In this document: piece after piece, positions 16,253 to 24,226 of the stretch | How the letters are laid out: each line of letters opens with the position of its first letter | Numbering within the stretch: the first letter of the stretch is position 1 | Source: 38-11 sp927435965 | GTDB lineage: Bacteria; Bacillota; Clostridia; Tissierellales; Dethiosulfatibacteraceae | Direction: 5' to 3' | Assembly (NCBI GenBank): GCA_927435965.1 | Contig: CAKMKB010000164.1 | Coordinates: 1-24,651 of the forward strand | DNA length: 24,651 nt | Made by a program: the position numbers and the translations under genes | The notes under the pieces: generated by a model | The model's database searches: none | Seen by the model: the letters and a program-made list of their open reading frames with translations, nothing else | Told to the model about the DNA's origin: nothing

Positions 16253-19200
16253 ATGACAATCAACAACACTGATAAAAATACAAATAAAAACAATGCCAAC
16301 AATGGCGCTAAACGCAAAAAAAGAACGAAAAAGAAAAGGAAATTCAGCATATTGAGATTTATTCTTTTATTGATAGTAATCGCTATTTTTGCTACAGGCG
16401 GTGCCGTTATTGGAATTGTAGCCGCATCTGTCAGAAATGCACCCGACATTGATCCCACTATTATACTTTCCATGTTATCAGAAAGCTCGACTATTGTCGA
16501 CGATAAAGGCAATGTCATTGAAATGATTCAAAGCACTGAGGATAGAAAGATAATTTCAATAGAGGAAATGCCTGATTATCTTACTGATGCCTTTATTGCC
16601 ATAGAGGATCACCGATTTGAAGAGCATCCAGGTATCGACATTAGAAGGATCGTTGGTTCGGCAATTCACAATATTCAAGTTGGAGACCTTATGGCTCAGG
16701 GTGCCAGCACTATCACCCAACAGCTTGCTAAAAACCTTTATCTAACAAACGATAAAAGCTTCGACAGAAAGCTCAAAGAGGCTTATCTGGCAATTGAAAT
16801 GGAAAGAAAGCTGACCAAGGATCAGATATTGGAGTATTATCTTAACACCATTCCGTTGGGACAAAGCAGCAATGGTGTGCAGGCAGCTTCATTCACTTAT
16901 TTTTCAAAAGATGTAAACGATCTAACTTTGGCAGAGGCAGCTCTACTGGCTGGAATACCTAAGGCGGATTCTAGATATGCAGCATTTAACAGAGTTGTAA
17001 CTGGCAATGATACTGATGTGGACCCTGAAGACATAGTAGGATACGTATACGTCTCAGGTACACAATATACTTGTGTCTATAATCCCGTATCGGTACAAAG
17101 ACAGCAAATTGTTCTTTCAAGAATGCTTGAGCTTGGACGAATCAACCAGGCCGAATATGACAAAGCGATGGCTCAAGATATACGTGCCAGTTTGAAACCA
17201 GGTCAAAAAATGAACACTGAAATTTCTTCGTATTTCACCGACTATGTAAAGAATCAAGTGGCCTTGGATTTAATGGATGAATATGGATATACCTTCGAAC
17301 AAGCAGAAAATCTACTATTCACCGGTGGTTTTACTATTTATTCCACTATGGATCTCTCAATCCAAAAAATATTAGAAGACACCTATGCAAATTTTGCAGA
17401 AATGCTGCTAGGTGATCTAACCAACGAGAAAGTTCCATATATAACTGAATGGAGCTACTTCAGATGGAACGCTGATGGTAAAAGCTCAGGAAACCTGGAT
17501 GGCAACGACAATATTTTAAACGAAAACGGTCATATTGCCTATTACAGGAAGGATCTGATTTTCAATGAAGATAATCAACTTTACCTGACGCCTGAGGAAT
17601 ATGAGTTCAATGAAAACGGTGATTTAGTGATAACATCAAAAAAATTCAATCTCTATACGACCACTATTGATGTTGTAGACTTATATGTTATAAAAGATAA
17701 TTTCCTTTCGGTCCACGATGTTGGTGGGTTGAACATTGGTGATAATTTTGAAGTTTTGGAATCTAGAGCCAATAAAGGCAAGTTTGTAATAGAAAAATCG
17801 TATCTTGATACCAAAGATGATTTTTATAGTCTAGATGAAAACAATAATCTAATCATTAATAATAGCTATTATTACTTTGACACACTAGGCATATTACAAC
17901 CCCAATCCTCTGCCGTCATAACAGACCATAATACAGGGGCGATTAAAGCACTAATCGGTGGAAGAAATATCGAAGTGAGCAAATCCTTCAACAGGGCCAC
18001 AAGAGCAACCAGACAACCGGGCTCTACCATTAAGCCGTTGTCCTTATATCTACCAGCTATTGATACGGGACTCACTGCAGCCACTATCATCGATGATGTT
18101 CCGAGATATGACGACAAGGGTGAAATGTGGCCCAATAACTGGTATGTAAATCAGCCCTACAAGTATTGGGGTCTCACTACCCTAAGGAAATCCATCGAGC
18201 AATCAATGAACGTCAATGCCGTTTACATGCTTGAGAGAATTGGTTTTGACACATCTTTGGAGTATTTGGATAAACTGGGTCTTGTGGATCTGAGAAATCC
18301 TGAGAACGATAATTTTGTCACTCCTGAAGAGAATCGTGCTTACAACGACCTGAATCTGGCAGCAATGGCTTTGGGCGGATTAACCCAGGGATTTACCAAC
18401 TTGGACATGACGGCTGCCTACGGCGCTATTGCTAACGATGGCGTTTACATAGAGCCTTATGCCTACACAAGAGTTGTTGATAGAAATGGTAAAATAATAC
18501 TCGATAAAGAGATTAAGAGCAACATCGTAGTTTCGCCTCAGGTTGCGTTCCTTATGCAGGATATGCTAAGAACAACAGTAACCAATGGGCTATCCCATAG
18601 GGCTGCACTACCTCGAGATTACAATATTGAAGTCTCCGGTAAAACCGGAACCACCTCTGACAATGCCGATATATGGTATATTGGATCCTCGCCTTATTAC
18701 ACAGGTGGCATGTGGGTCGGAAATGACAATTCGCAAATCAAGGTCAGTACAGGTAGTGGTTCAGTTTCCAGATTATGGGGCAATATTATGGTGGAGGTTC
18801 ACAAGAACTTACCTCCTGCAGAGTTTGTCAGACCTGAGGGCCTTGTCAGTGTAAGTATATGCTTGGATTCAGGATTACTACCTAGTGAATTATGCAGCCA
18901 TGATCCTAGAGGAAGTAGAATTAAGAGCGAATTATTTGTACGAGGAACTGAACCCACAACATTCTGCGATGTTCATGTCCATGAAACTGTATGTCTCGGA
19001 TCCGGACTGTTGCCAAATCCTTATTGTCCATTGGACCAGATAGGAGAAGGCGTCTTTATCAGCAGACAGAATGTCTTCAATCCTATTTTCCATGGTGGTA
19101 ATCAGAGTGCTTATGATTTTTATATAACGGCAAGAGATACCATTTACAATTCAGGCACAAATCTTACAGATGCCCAGCTTGAAGAATTATTTGACAACAG

Positions 19201-19609
19201 GATTGAAATAACGAATGGGGTTATTCTTACAGTTGATGGAATTGCGGTGGTGGATCTCTACCATAGTGGATTAAGAACACAAGATTATCAGTACCAGGTT
19301 CCAGTCAATACATGCACGATACACAACCTTTATCATTGGAATATGTACATGCAATCTATCGGTCAACCTCAGATACCAATCGAGACTGAACCCGATGAAA
19401 ATGCAACGACAACACAAACAGATGAAAACGGAAATGTCGTCACAGACGAAACTACAGACGAGACCTCACAAACTAATAACGGCAATAACGGAAACGGCAA
19501 TGGAAACAACAGACCTACGGAAACAACCGAACAACCGACTACTGCACCAACAACATCGCCAACTGAACAGACTACAGAAGGAACTACAGAACAGACAACA
19601 ACACCTTAG
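16253..19609 (+). CDS. Class A penicillin-binding protein (PBP1A-type glycosyltransferase/transpeptidase)
   Basis: This bifunctional enzyme polymerises and cross-links peptidoglycan at the outer face of the membrane. Of 1118 residues, 1-30 are a highly basic cytoplasmic tail and about 34-58 a membrane anchor. The GT51 glycosyltransferase follows, with catalytic Glu118 in IEDHRFEEHPGID and QGASTITQQLAKNLYL (149-164). A long segment at about 380-545, probably an inserted domain, precedes the transpeptidase. The transpeptidase has Ser591 in GSTIKP, SMN (651-653) and KTG (797-799). The last 75 residues or so are a Thr/Asn/Glu-rich low-complexity tail, likely exposed outside. It is the only plus-strand gene and stands alone, with its own promoter and a terminator. 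It is longer than most class A PBPs because of the inserted segment and tail. Confidence 0.95.
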   Translation: MTINNTDKNTNKNNANNGAKRKKRTKKKRKFSILRFILLLIVIAIFATGGAVIGIVAASVRNAPDIDPTIILSMLSESSTIVDDKGNVIEMIQSTEDRKIISIEEMPDYLTDAFIAIEDHRFEEHPGIDIRRIVGSAIHNIQVGDLMAQGASTITQQLAKNLYLTNDKSFDRKLKEAYLAIEMERKLTKDQILEYYLNTIPLGQSSNGVQAASFTYFSKDVNDLTLAEAALLAGIPKADSRYAAFNRVVTGNDTDVDPEDIVGYVYVSGTQYTCVYNPVSVQRQQIVLSRMLELGRINQAEYDKAMAQDIRASLKPGQKMNTEISSYFTDYVKNQVALDLMDEYGYTFEQAENLLFTGGFTIYSTMDLSIQKILEDTYANFAEMLLGDLTNEKVPYITEWSYFRWNADGKSSGNLDGNDNILNENGHIAYYRKDLIFNEDNQLYLTPEEYEFNENGDLVITSKKFNLYTTTIDVVDLYVIKDNFLSVHDVGGLNIGDNFEVLESRANKGKFVIEKSYLDTKDDFYSLDENNNLIINNSYYYFDTLGILQPQSSAVITDHNTGAIKALIGGRNIEVSKSFNRATRATRQPGSTIKPLSLYLPAIDTGLTAATIIDDVPRYDDKGEMWPNNWYVNQPYKYWGLTTLRKSIEQSMNVNAVYMLERIGFDTSLEYLDKLGLVDLRNPENDNFVTPEENRAYNDLNLAAMALGGLTQGFTNLDMTAAYGAIANDGVYIEPYAYTRVVDRNGKIILDKEIKSNIVVSPQVAFLMQDMLRTTVTNGLSHRAALPRDYNIEVSGKTGTTSDNADIWYIGSSPYYTGGMWVGNDNSQIKVSTGSGSVSRLWGNIMVEVHKNLPPAEFVRPEGLVSVSICLDSGLLPSELCSHDPRGSRIKSELFVRGTEPTTFCDVHVHETVCLGSGLLPNPYCPLDQIGEGVFISRQNVFNPIFHGGNQSAYDFYITARDTIYNSGTNLTDAQLEELFDNRIEITNGVILTVDGIAVVDLYHSGLRTQDYQYQVPVNTCTIHNLYHWNMYMQSIGQPQIPIETEPDENATTTQTDENGNVVTDETTDETSQTNNGNNGNGNGNNRPTETTEQPTTAPTTSPTEQTTEGTTEQTTTP

Positions 19610-19617
19610 ATATGCAA

Positions 19618-19660
19618 ACGGGACGTCATGATAAGATCATGATGCCCCGTTTTTTATTTT
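19618..19660 (+). terminator. Hairpin terminator between convergent PBP and fumarase genes
   Basis: ACGGG at 19618-19622 pairs with CCCGT at 19646-19650, and TCATGAT (19626-19632) pairs with ATCATGA (19636-19642), with one mismatch and one G-T pair between them. A T run follows at 19650-19655. On the minus strand the tract after the stem is only TTTGCAT, so it is stronger for the PBP transcript, but it may also end the fumarase operon. Confidence 0.85.
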
Positions 19661-19666
19661 CATATA

Positions 19667-20197
19667 TTAATCATACAAACAATTACCCAGATAATCAATG
19701 ACCACAATTACAGGAAAGTCCTTTACCTCAAGCTTATAGATAGCCTCAGCCCCCAAATCCTCATATGCAACTAATTCCTTGGAAATTATTGATTTAGCGA
19801 TAAGAGCAGCTGCTCCACCAACTGCCGCAAAGTAGACAGCTGTATTTTTCTTGATGCTATCAATAACAACCTGACTTCTTAACCCTTTTCCAATCATCCC
19901 TTTTAATCCAAGTCCGAGTAGAGTATCTGTATATGGATCCATTCTATAACTGGTTGTCGGTCCCGCAGATCCAATGATTTGTCCAGGCTTAGCTGGTGAA
20001 GGTCCCACGTAGAAAATTGTCTGATTTTTTATGTCAAAGGGTAACTCCTCGCCTTTTTCAAGAGCCTCAACCATTCGTTTATGAGCCGCATCTCTGGCAG
20101 TATACATAAAGCCTGTGAGCATAACCCTATCCCCTATTTTAAGTGTTTGGACTACTTCAGTTGACAATGGCAATGATATGCATTTAATGTTTTTCAT
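19667..20197 (-). CDS. Fumarate hydratase class I, beta subunit (C-terminal domain)
   Basis: Together with the alpha subunit this forms an iron-sulfur hydro-lyase that interconverts fumarate and malate. The 176-residue product has the swivel-domain motifs KIGDRVMLTGFMYTARDAAHKR, PGQIIGSAGPTTSYRMD and the Lys-rich LGLKGMIGKG. The frame is open upstream to 20314, but this lies inside the alpha gene; the ATG at 20197 follows AGGAGG by about seven bases and gives MKNIKCISLPLS, the normal beginning. It sits 11 bases after the alpha gene. Related L-tartrate dehydratases share this layout and cannot be excluded, though fumarase is the commoner function in such bacteria. Last gene of the tsaE operon. 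Confidence 0.9.
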   Translation of the reverse strand: MKNIKCISLPLSTEVVQTLKIGDRVMLTGFMYTARDAAHKRMVEALEKGEELPFDIKNQTIFYVGPSPAKPGQIIGSAGPTTSYRMDPYTDTLLGLGLKGMIGKGLRSQVVIDSIKKNTAVYFAAVGGAAALIAKSIISKELVAYEDLGAEAIYKLEVKDFPVIVVIDYLGNCLYD

Positions 20198-20208
20198 TCT
20201 CAGACCTC

Positions 20209-21054
20209 CTATATCTTGGTCGTAGCATGCCTGTAAGCATGACACCCAATATTGACTGCAACAGGCATTCCGGCAATATGAGTCGGAAAATGATTGATAT
20301 GGACTGCCAGGCATGTGGTTTTACCTTTTAAACCTGCCGGTCCGATTCCCAGAGTATTCACTTGATCAAGCAACTCGAGCTCCAGCTCTCTGTATTCCCT
20401 ATTCTCTGATAATTTTCCAATCTCCCTCGTCAATGCCTTTTTTGACAGGATGGCTGCCTTTTCAAAACTTCCGCCTATTCCGATACCAATCACTATTGGT
20501 GGACAAGGATTGGGACCGGCTTTTTGGACACACTCCATTACAAAAGACTTCACACCCTCAATACCATCAGCTGGTTTCATCATTCTGATCTGGCTCATGT
20601 TTTCTGATCCAAATCCCTTTGCGGCAACAGTAACCCGTACATTGTTTCCTCTTGTGAATTCATAATGAATCACAGCAGGTGTGTTGTCGTCGGTGTTTTT
20701 TCGAATAAAAAGCGGATCGTCCACGATGGATTTTCTTAGATAGGCTTCCTCATAAGCCTCCCTCACACCCTGATTGATTGCATCCTCGATAGGTTCACCT
20801 GTAAAGCAAACTTCATGCCCTATTTCTATAAAAATAACAGCTATCCCCGTATCCTGGCACATCGGTACCAGATCAGTTCTGGCAATATGATCGTTTTCTA
20901 TTATCTGACTGAGCACATATTTGGCTGTCTCATTGTCCTCGTTCTCTTTCGCTGCTTCTAGCATACCCAGCATTCGATCCCCTATATCATAGCTGGATTG
21001 TATAAACAATGACTTAACGGTGTTCTTTATTTTGATTGTATCGATATTTCTCAT
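20209..21054 (-). CDS. Fumarate hydratase class I, alpha subunit (4Fe-4S)
   Basis: The 281-residue product carries the three cysteines expected to bind the catalytic [4Fe-4S] cluster: Cys66 in PMCQDTG, Cys184 in GPNPCPP and Cys271 in NIGCHAYRH. GIGIGGSFEKAAILSKKAL is also conserved in the family. One iron of the cluster is open for substrate, so the enzyme is oxygen-sensitive, in line with an anaerobic host. The ATG overlaps the tsaD stop by four bases (ATGA) and follows AGGAGG. A tartrate dehydratase alpha subunit (TtdA-like) is the main alternative. Linkage to tsaD rather than to other central-metabolism genes is a genome-layout feature, not a clue to function. Confidence 0.92.
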   Translation of the reverse strand: MRNIDTIKIKNTVKSLFIQSSYDIGDRMLGMLEAAKENEDNETAKYVLSQIIENDHIARTDLVPMCQDTGIAVIFIEIGHEVCFTGEPIEDAINQGVREAYEEAYLRKSIVDDPLFIRKNTDDNTPAVIHYEFTRGNNVRVTVAAKGFGSENMSQIRMMKPADGIEGVKSFVMECVQKAGPNPCPPIVIGIGIGGSFEKAAILSKKALTREIGKLSENREYRELELELLDQVNTLGIGPAGLKGKTTCLAVHINHFPTHIAGMPVAVNIGCHAYRHATTKI

Positions 21055-22085
21055 TTATGACCTCCTGCGAAATTCTCAAATCTAAGGTTAGGTTCAGCAT
21101 TTAGAGTATAATCAGATAACTGATTCTTCAGAAATTTGTAGTATCCTGCGCAGGCAATCATTGCGCCATTGTCAGTGCAAAGAATGCTTGGCGGATAAAG
21201 AAACTTCAGACCATTTTTTTGGCATTCCTGCCCCATCAGTTCTCTAAGCCTGCTGTTAGATGCGACGCCACCAGCCATTGCAATCGTATCGACTCCAAAT
21301 CGTTTTGCTGCGTCCATGGTCTTTGAAACAAGAACGTCTACCACAGCCTCTTGAAAGCTTGCTGCAACGTCTGCCACATTGATTGATTCGTTTTTCATTC
21401 GCATGCTGTTCTGATAGTTTAGTACAGAGGATTTTAACCCACTGAAGCTGAAATCCAGAGAATCCTTTTCCAAGGTGACTCTTGGAAATTTAATCGCGTC
21501 TCTATTTCCCTGCTTTGAAATCTGATCAATTAAAGGCCCACCGGGGTAACCCAATCCAATGGATCTGGCAACCTTGTCAAAAGCCTCTCCTGCTGCATCA
21601 TCTCTGGTCATTCCAATGACTTCGTAAGAACCGTAATCCTTCAGCAATACAAGATGTGTATGCCCCCCAGATACCACCAGTGTAATGAAAGGTGGTTCCA
21701 AGGTCTTATGGGCAATATAATTGGCAGAGATGTGTCCCTCAATGTGATTGACAGCAATAAGAGGTTTATTAATGGAAAAAGCCAATGCTTTGGCAAAATT
21801 AATGCCAACAAGCAGGGCTCCTACCAAACCGGGGCCGTAGGTCACCGCAACGGCATCTATGGCCGTTAAATCCATTTTAGCAGCTGTCAGGGCTTCCTCG
21901 AGCACCTGGCTTATAACAGCGATGTGGCTTCTCGAGGCTATCTCAGGAACCACTCCTCCGTATACCTTGTGGGTGTCTATCTGTGAATTGATAATGTTGG
22001 TTAACACTTCCTTTCCATTCTTTACGATTGAAATTGAAGTCTCATCACACGATGTCTCTATTCCCAGTATTATTATATCTTTCAT
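21051..22085 (-). CDS. tsaD: tRNA N6-threonylcarbamoyladenosine synthase subunit TsaD
   Basis: TsaD transfers the threonylcarbamoyl group to adenine-37 of ANN-decoding tRNAs. The 344-residue product has the N-terminal GIETSCDETS (ASKHA fold), metal-binding His114 and His118 in VNHIEGH, VSGGHTHLVL, GYPGGP and the C-terminal CTDNGAMIA with a metal-binding aspartate. It overlaps both neighbours by four bases (ATGA each). TsaB and TsaE, its partners in the complex, are encoded upstream in the same operon. The fourth component, TsaC (threonylcarbamoyl-AMP synthase), is not in the window. Confidence 0.98.
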   Translation of the reverse strand: MKDIIILGIETSCDETSISIVKNGKEVLTNIINSQIDTHKVYGGVVPEIASRSHIAVISQVLEEALTAAKMDLTAIDAVAVTYGPGLVGALLVGINFAKALAFSINKPLIAVNHIEGHISANYIAHKTLEPPFITLVVSGGHTHLVLLKDYGSYEVIGMTRDDAAGEAFDKVARSIGLGYPGGPLIDQISKQGNRDAIKFPRVTLEKDSLDFSFSGLKSSVLNYQNSMRMKNESINVADVAASFQEAVVDVLVSKTMDAAKRFGVDTIAMAGGVASNSRLRELMGQECQKNGLKFLYPPSILCTDNGAMIACAGYYKFLKNQLSDYTLNAEPNLRFENFAGGHK

Positions 22086-22297
22086 ATCATGTCCTCAATT
22101 TTTGTGAATTCCGCAGCCAGTATGTTGACCATCAAAAATGTTCTTTTTGATTCTCTCAAATAACAATAAGCACTAATCCTGTCGCCTTTCATACTCAAAA
22201 CTCTTATATCTCGTTCTGTGATTGTGCCCTTATTATCGTATACGATGCGTATCATTTTATTGTCTTCCATTGACTTTTTTACAAAATACTCTATCAT
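22082..22297 (-). CDS. Small WYL-domain-like protein
   Basis: This 71-residue product is real by context: it has a GGATGGTGA ribosome binding site and overlaps the tsaD start by four bases (ATGA). Its core IRIVYDNKGTITERDIRV, then SAYCYLRESKRTF, resembles the beta-rich WYL domain (Y-x-x-x-G, a conserved Tyr-Cys-x-Leu-Arg followed by R-x-F). In full-length WYL proteins this domain binds ligand or nucleic acid and is joined to a helix-turn-helix. No such DNA-binding domain is present here, so this is a stand-alone mini-WYL protein. Its function is unknown. Confidence 0.75.
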   Translation of the reverse strand: MIEYFVKKSMEDNKMIRIVYDNKGTITERDIRVLSMKGDRISAYCYLRESKRTFLMVNILAAEFTKIEDMI

Positions 22298-22309
22298 GAT
22301 TTCACCATC

Positions 22310-22765
22310 CTAAATGCTTTTTGACATGATGTAAGCATCCTCAGTCGGTTTTCTGTAGTAATTCTTTCGGACTCCAATAATTTCGAATCCGTTTGATTTG
22401 TATAGCTTTAGAGCAGCCTCGTTGGATTGTCTAACCTCTAGTGTGACTTCTTTGATGTTTTTAGCCTTTAAGGTCTCAATGGACTCAATCAGTAAATAAC
22501 TGCCATAGCCGCTGTTCTGGAATGGTTTGTCGATTGCTATATTATTTATGTTTGCAGTGTCCAATACCAACCACATGGAGATATAGCCTACCATTTCATC
22601 ATCCTTCCAGAGACATAAAAAATGAGTATCTGGATTTAATATTTCTGAAACCAGCATATTGATGGTCCATGGATTCTCAAAACACCGGTTTTCTATACGT
22701 AGAAGATGACTCAGGTTATTGATGGAACAGGCTCGAAGTGTAAGAGTTTCCTTATCATTTGTCAT
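22310..22765 (-). CDS. rimI: Ribosomal-protein-alanine N-acetyltransferase RimI
   Basis: This is a GNAT-family acetyltransferase of 151 residues. RimI acetylates the N-terminal alanine of ribosomal protein S18 in E. coli. Visible features are ENRCFENPWT near the N terminus, NIAIDKPFQNSGYGSYLL (the acetyl-CoA binding loop, QNSGYG in place of the usual QxxGxG) and EVRQSNEAALKLYKSNGFE, the RimI-type motif. The ATG overlaps the tsaB end by 11 bases and follows AGGA. The tsaB-rimI-tsaD order is common in Firmicutes. The substrate in this organism is inferred from the family. Confidence 0.9.
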   Translation of the reverse strand: MTNDKETLTLRACSINNLSHLLRIENRCFENPWTINMLVSEILNPDTHFLCLWKDDEMVGYISMWLVLDTANINNIAIDKPFQNSGYGSYLLIESIETLKAKNIKEVTLEVRQSNEAALKLYKSNGFEIIGVRKNYYRKPTEDAYIMSKSI

Positions 22766-23462
22766 TAATTAGATTCCTTTCAGCCTGAGATGGCCTCAGA
22801 TAATTTGGCACATATTCTTTTGAGTTTACATAATTTCCTTCTAGAAACCTTTGATAGCCTAAAGAACAAAGAGAATATGCCTTTATAACATCATCATATA
22901 ATGAAGAAATCAGGCAGTCTTTTTTGTTATCAGAAAACGTGGTGATTATACGGTCCATGTGTTTTTTGGACCCATCTCCCAAAGCTATAGCCTTATCACT
23001 ACCACTAATCATAGTCTTCAACAATAGATCTATGGTGGTCATTTGAGGCTCTTCAATACACGTCATTATAGTGTCTTTATACAAATAGGTACCATAATAG
23101 ACCCGATCTCCTCTGGCGTCTATTACAGCGTATATTGGTGTACTCTCTGCCTTAATGTTGAAAGCCAGAGCTTCAGTTGACGTCAGACTCACGATTGGAA
23201 TATCTTTCTGATAAGCAAATCCCTTGACCAAAGCAGCCCCGATGCGAAGCCCGGTATAAGATCCCGGTCCCTCATCTATTGCTAAGAGATCGATGTCTTT
23301 TATTGTCAACCCCAAAGAATCCAGAAGATCAGCAATTAAAGGCATCAATTTTTCTGAGTGCGTTAATCCATGGTTCAGGGTATATTCACCCAGCAATCTA
23401 TCATCTGATGTAACGGCACAACTTGCAGCTGTGTTTGAGGATTCAACTCCTAAAATAATCAT
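22755..23462 (-). CDS. tsaB: tRNA threonylcarbamoyladenosine complex subunit TsaB
   Basis: TsaB is an inactive ASKHA-fold partner of TsaD that dimerises with it in the bacterial t6A complex. The 235-residue product starts with ILGVESSNTAASCAV and has the TsaB hallmark DEGPGSYTGLRIG (about 64-76). It lacks the histidine metal motif of TsaD, as expected. It overlaps the tsaE 3' end by 20 bases and the rimI 5' end by 11. The ATG follows an AGGGAG-like site some ten bases upstream. Confidence 0.95.
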   Translation of the reverse strand: MIILGVESSNTAASCAVTSDDRLLGEYTLNHGLTHSEKLMPLIADLLDSLGLTIKDIDLLAIDEGPGSYTGLRIGAALVKGFAYQKDIPIVSLTSTEALAFNIKAESTPIYAVIDARGDRVYYGTYLYKDTIMTCIEEPQMTTIDLLLKTMISGSDKAIALGDGSKKHMDRIITTFSDNKKDCLISSLYDDVIKAYSLCSLGYQRFLEGNYVNSKEYVPNYLRPSQAERNLINDK

Positions 23463-23919
23463 AGTTTTCCAACTCCCTTGTCAAACAGTCGAAGGTCTTT
23501 CCCTTACCTAAAAGAGTTACTTCTCTCTTATCAATATCCGTACCGGTTTTCAGAATAAGAGAGACAATGTTTTCAGGTAAAATATCTCTAATTCTATCGG
23601 CCCATTCAAGTACAAAAACACCATCCGAATAAATATAGCGCTCTATATCAACTTCATATGCCTCATCCAGTGATGTCAATCGGTATGCGTCCATATGATA
23701 GAATCTGACATCACCTTCGTACTCCTTCACAATACTGAAGGTAGGGCTGGTAATGGTTTCCTGTATATTCAAATACTTTCCAATAAACTTTGTAAGTGTA
23801 GTTTTTCCCGCTCCTAGATCTCCATCAAGGCATATAGTTGAACCCGGTATGGAACAATGGGCGATCAGCTTCCCCAACTTCTCTGTTTCCTGGAGATTGT
23901 TCAAGTAAAATGTTGTCAT
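23443..23919 (-). CDS. tsaE: tRNA threonylcarbamoyladenosine biosynthesis ATPase TsaE
   Basis: TsaE is a small P-loop ATPase that binds the TsaBD complex and resets it between catalytic rounds. The 158-residue product has Walker A GDLGAGKTT (33-41), TSPTFSIVKEY (58-68), YHMDAYRL and FVLEWADR (102-109). The ATG follows AGGAAGG by five bases. It is the first gene of the leftward operon, about 40 bp downstream of a strong predicted promoter. Confidence 0.96.
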   Translation of the reverse strand: MTTFYLNNLQETEKLGKLIAHCSIPGSTICLDGDLGAGKTTLTKFIGKYLNIQETITSPTFSIVKEYEGDVRFYHMDAYRLTSLDEAYEVDIERYIYSDGVFVLEWADRIRDILPENIVSLILKTGTDIDKREVTLLGKGKTFDCLTRELENYDYFRS

Positions 23920-23957
23920 TTTAACCTTCCTGTGTTATCAATGTTTTGACTAAATAC

Positions 23958-23986
23958 ATTATACATACAATAACTGTTAACATCAA
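23958..23986 (-). promoter_or_regulatory. Predicted promoter of the tsaE-to-fumarase operon
   Basis: On the minus strand TTGATG (23981-23986) and a perfect TATAAT (23958-23963) have a 17-bp spacer. It is the best promoter match seen in the window. The leader to tsaE is about 30 bases, with nothing structured in it. Confidence 0.75.
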
Positions 23987-24100
23987 TAAAAACAAAAACA
24001 GCTGACTTCCGATCTACATTAATTCAGAAATCTACTGCTTAGTATTCTTAATCTTAACTTATTGAACTCAATAATAATCACTCAACATTTAATCCGATGA

Positions 24101-24211
24101 CTAACAGTGCTAAGACTCCCACTTCCATAAGTGGGAGATAAGCACTGTAGAGTCGTCTCTAAGGTTCAGGTGGCGTTTCAAACACCATCTGAACCCAAGA
24201 ACCCTGTTGAT
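24101..24211 (+). mobile_element. Solitary IS200/IS605-like right-end structure (two hairpins)
   Basis: Two hairpins lie in tandem. The first pairs ACAGTGCT (24104-24111) with AGCACTGT (24141-24148) and, inside, CTCCCACTT (24116-24124) with AAGTGGGAG (24129-24137). The second pairs GGTTCAGGTGG (24163-24173) with the CACCATCTGAACC stretch (24183-24195), using one G-U pair that holds only in RNA from the plus strand. This double-hairpin layout and these sequences resemble right ends of tnpB-carrying IS200/IS605 elements, where the same region also encodes the 3' part of the guide (omega) RNA. No tnpA or tnpB frame is found beside it, so it would be a solo end or a non-autonomous relic. The resemblance is by recall, not a search. 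The rest of 23987-24226 shows nothing else I can name. Confidence 0.5.
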
Positions 24212-24226
24212 AAAACTACCGTTATT

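Noticed and set aside
16189..16518. Minus-strand hydrophobic open frame opposite the PBP start
   Set aside because: It is antisense to the lysine-rich tail and membrane anchor of the PBP, which yields a hydrophobic-looking shadow. It has no convincing start region of its own.
19667..20314. Long version of the fumarase beta subunit
   Set aside because: The extension overlaps the conserved end of the alpha gene; the ATG at 20197 has a strong ribosome binding site and a normal family start.
20313..20588. Plus-strand open frames opposite fumarase alpha
   Set aside because: They are antisense to a well-conserved gene, with no ribosome binding site or recognisable product.
24207..24211. TTGAT next to the IS605-like hairpins as a TnpB target motif
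   Set aside because: In known elements this motif flanks the left end, while here it is on the right side; a five-base match is expected by chance.
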